Assembly: GCF_041624475.1 (NCBI RefSeq)
Contig: NZ_JBFJUX010000004.1
Coordinates: 1 to 64,000 of the forward strand
Origin: Litorivivens sp041624475
GTDB taxonomy: Bacteria; Pseudomonadota; Gammaproteobacteria; Pseudomonadales; Spongiibacteraceae
Length of the DNA: 64,000 bases
Direction of reading: 5' to 3'
This document shows, in pieces, positions 63,408-64,000 of the stretch. Each line of letters starts with the position of its first letter. The first letter of the stretch is position 1. The notes below the pieces were generated by a model. That model was not told the origin of the DNA, did no database searches, and saw nothing but the letters and a program-made list of their open reading frames with translations. The translations under genes were made by a program, and so were the position numbers.

Positions 63408-64000
63408 TCAGGCCTCAGCGAGTTTGTTGGAAATAAAGCTGACCACATCGTCTAGGCGGATATCTTCGTTATTTTCGGCGCGGCGATGCCGGTATTCCAG
63501 TGTACCGTTATCCAGACCGCGATCGCCAATGACGATGCGGTGCGGAATGCCAATCAGCTCGATGTCCGCGAACTTTACGCCCGGGCGTTCATTGCGATCA
63601 TCCATCAGCACATCGATGCCCGCCGCGGTAAGCTCCCGATAGAGCTTTTCAGTGGCTTCTTTTACCTGTTCGGATTTCTGCATATTCAGCGGTACCAGCG
63701 CCAGCTGGAAGGGAGCAATGGCCTCTGGCCAGATAATGCCCTGGGCGTCGTGGTTCTGCTCGATAGCCGCCGCTACAACCCGGGTTACGCCGATGCCGTA
63801 GCAGCCCATGGTTACAGTGGCTTCCTTGCCGGCTTCGTCCAGCACTTTGGCATTCAGCGCTTCGGAATATTTGTAGCCGAGCTGGAAAATATGGCCCACT
63901 TCGATACCGCGCTTGATCAACAGATTGCCCTGGCCATCGGGGCTGGGGTCGCCCGCCACCACATTGCGGATATCGGCGATGTTGCTGAGCTCTGCGTCGC
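63408..64000 (-). CDS. proS: prolyl-tRNA synthetase, C-terminal part (cut by window edge)
   Basis: The visible 196 residues run to the window edge in frame. GIEVGHIFQLGYKYSEAL is the class II motif region, VTMGCYGIGVTRVVAAAIEQ is motif 3 with its Arg, and the anticodon-binding domain runs from FQLALVPLNMQK to NERPGVKFADIELIGIPHRI. The frame contains no stop, so the gene is intact as far as seen. It charges tRNA-Pro. Its end overlaps the start of the transglycosylase region, so the two are likely one transcript. Confidence 0.95.
   Translation of the reverse strand, partial: DAELSNIADIRNVVAGDPSPDGQGNLLIKRGIEVGHIFQLGYKYSEALNAKVLDEAGKEATVTMGCYGIGVTRVVAAAIEQNHDAQGIIWPEAIAPFQLALVPLNMQKSEQVKEATEKLYRELTAAGIDVLMDDRNERPGVKFADIELIGIPHRIVIGDRGLDNGTLEYRHRRAENNEDIRLDDVVSFISNKLAEA

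Overview
The window looks like a chromosome segment of a free-living, probably aquatic gammaproteobacterium. The order arsC-wrbA-DUF2069, the Pseudomonas-like NrdB/NrdA pair and the AsmA, SppA, GroESL and ProS proteins all have that character. A Cellvibrionales/Spongiibacteraceae-type host is a guess, not something the sequence proves. No rRNA, tRNA or CRISPR array was recognised.

The left part (about 1-22.7 kb) is accessory DNA. Bases 1-8674 hold a metal cluster: an AraC-type fragment, a fatty-acid-hydroxylase-family protein, a CDF cation transporter, a complete czcCBA-type efflux set read leftwards with a small His/Cys-rich CzcI-like protein, and a merC mercury transporter behind a MerR-type promoter with no merR gene in view. 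Bases 8650-14514 hold a four-gene Tn7-like transposition operon (TnsA endonuclease, DDE transposase, AAA+ ATPase, large TniQ). By analogy with Tn7 the metal genes would be its cargo, with one end upstream of tnsA in a 920-base non-coding stretch that carries AT-rich repeats.

Bases 15.4-22.7 kb are a patchwork of orphan genes: an HsdS-like half subunit, a striking 75-residue protein made of four CxCPxCG repeats, a small membrane protein, a membrane-anchored PD-(D/E)XK-like nuclease, two unknown genes, and a SEC-C protein with another nuclease-like core. Three consecutive same-strand junctions between these genes contain attC-like imperfect inverted repeats placed exactly between stop and start codons. 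This suggests an integron-type cassette array without an integrase. A complete IS256-family element (26-bp inverted repeats, perfect 9-bp target duplication) has landed beside it.

From 22.8 kb rightwards the DNA is ordinary chromosome. It carries class Ia ribonucleotide reductase with tandem NrdR boxes and a DnaA box, an orphan iron-type ABC ATPase, argF and argD, AsmA, a Baeyer-Villiger-type monooxygenase, a histidine kinase/HD-GYP pair, and a groESL operon with unusual features. Further right are catabolic hydrolases, small membrane proteins, an MscS channel, a PQQ-type beta-propeller, an AraC regulator, a macro-domain protein, a chalcone-isomerase-like/TonB fusion, a redox and stress cluster (tlpA-like, arsC, wrbA, sppA, glpE), an RND efflux pair, and finally MaoC, peroxiredoxin, Nudix, a lytic transglycosylase and the 3' end of proS.
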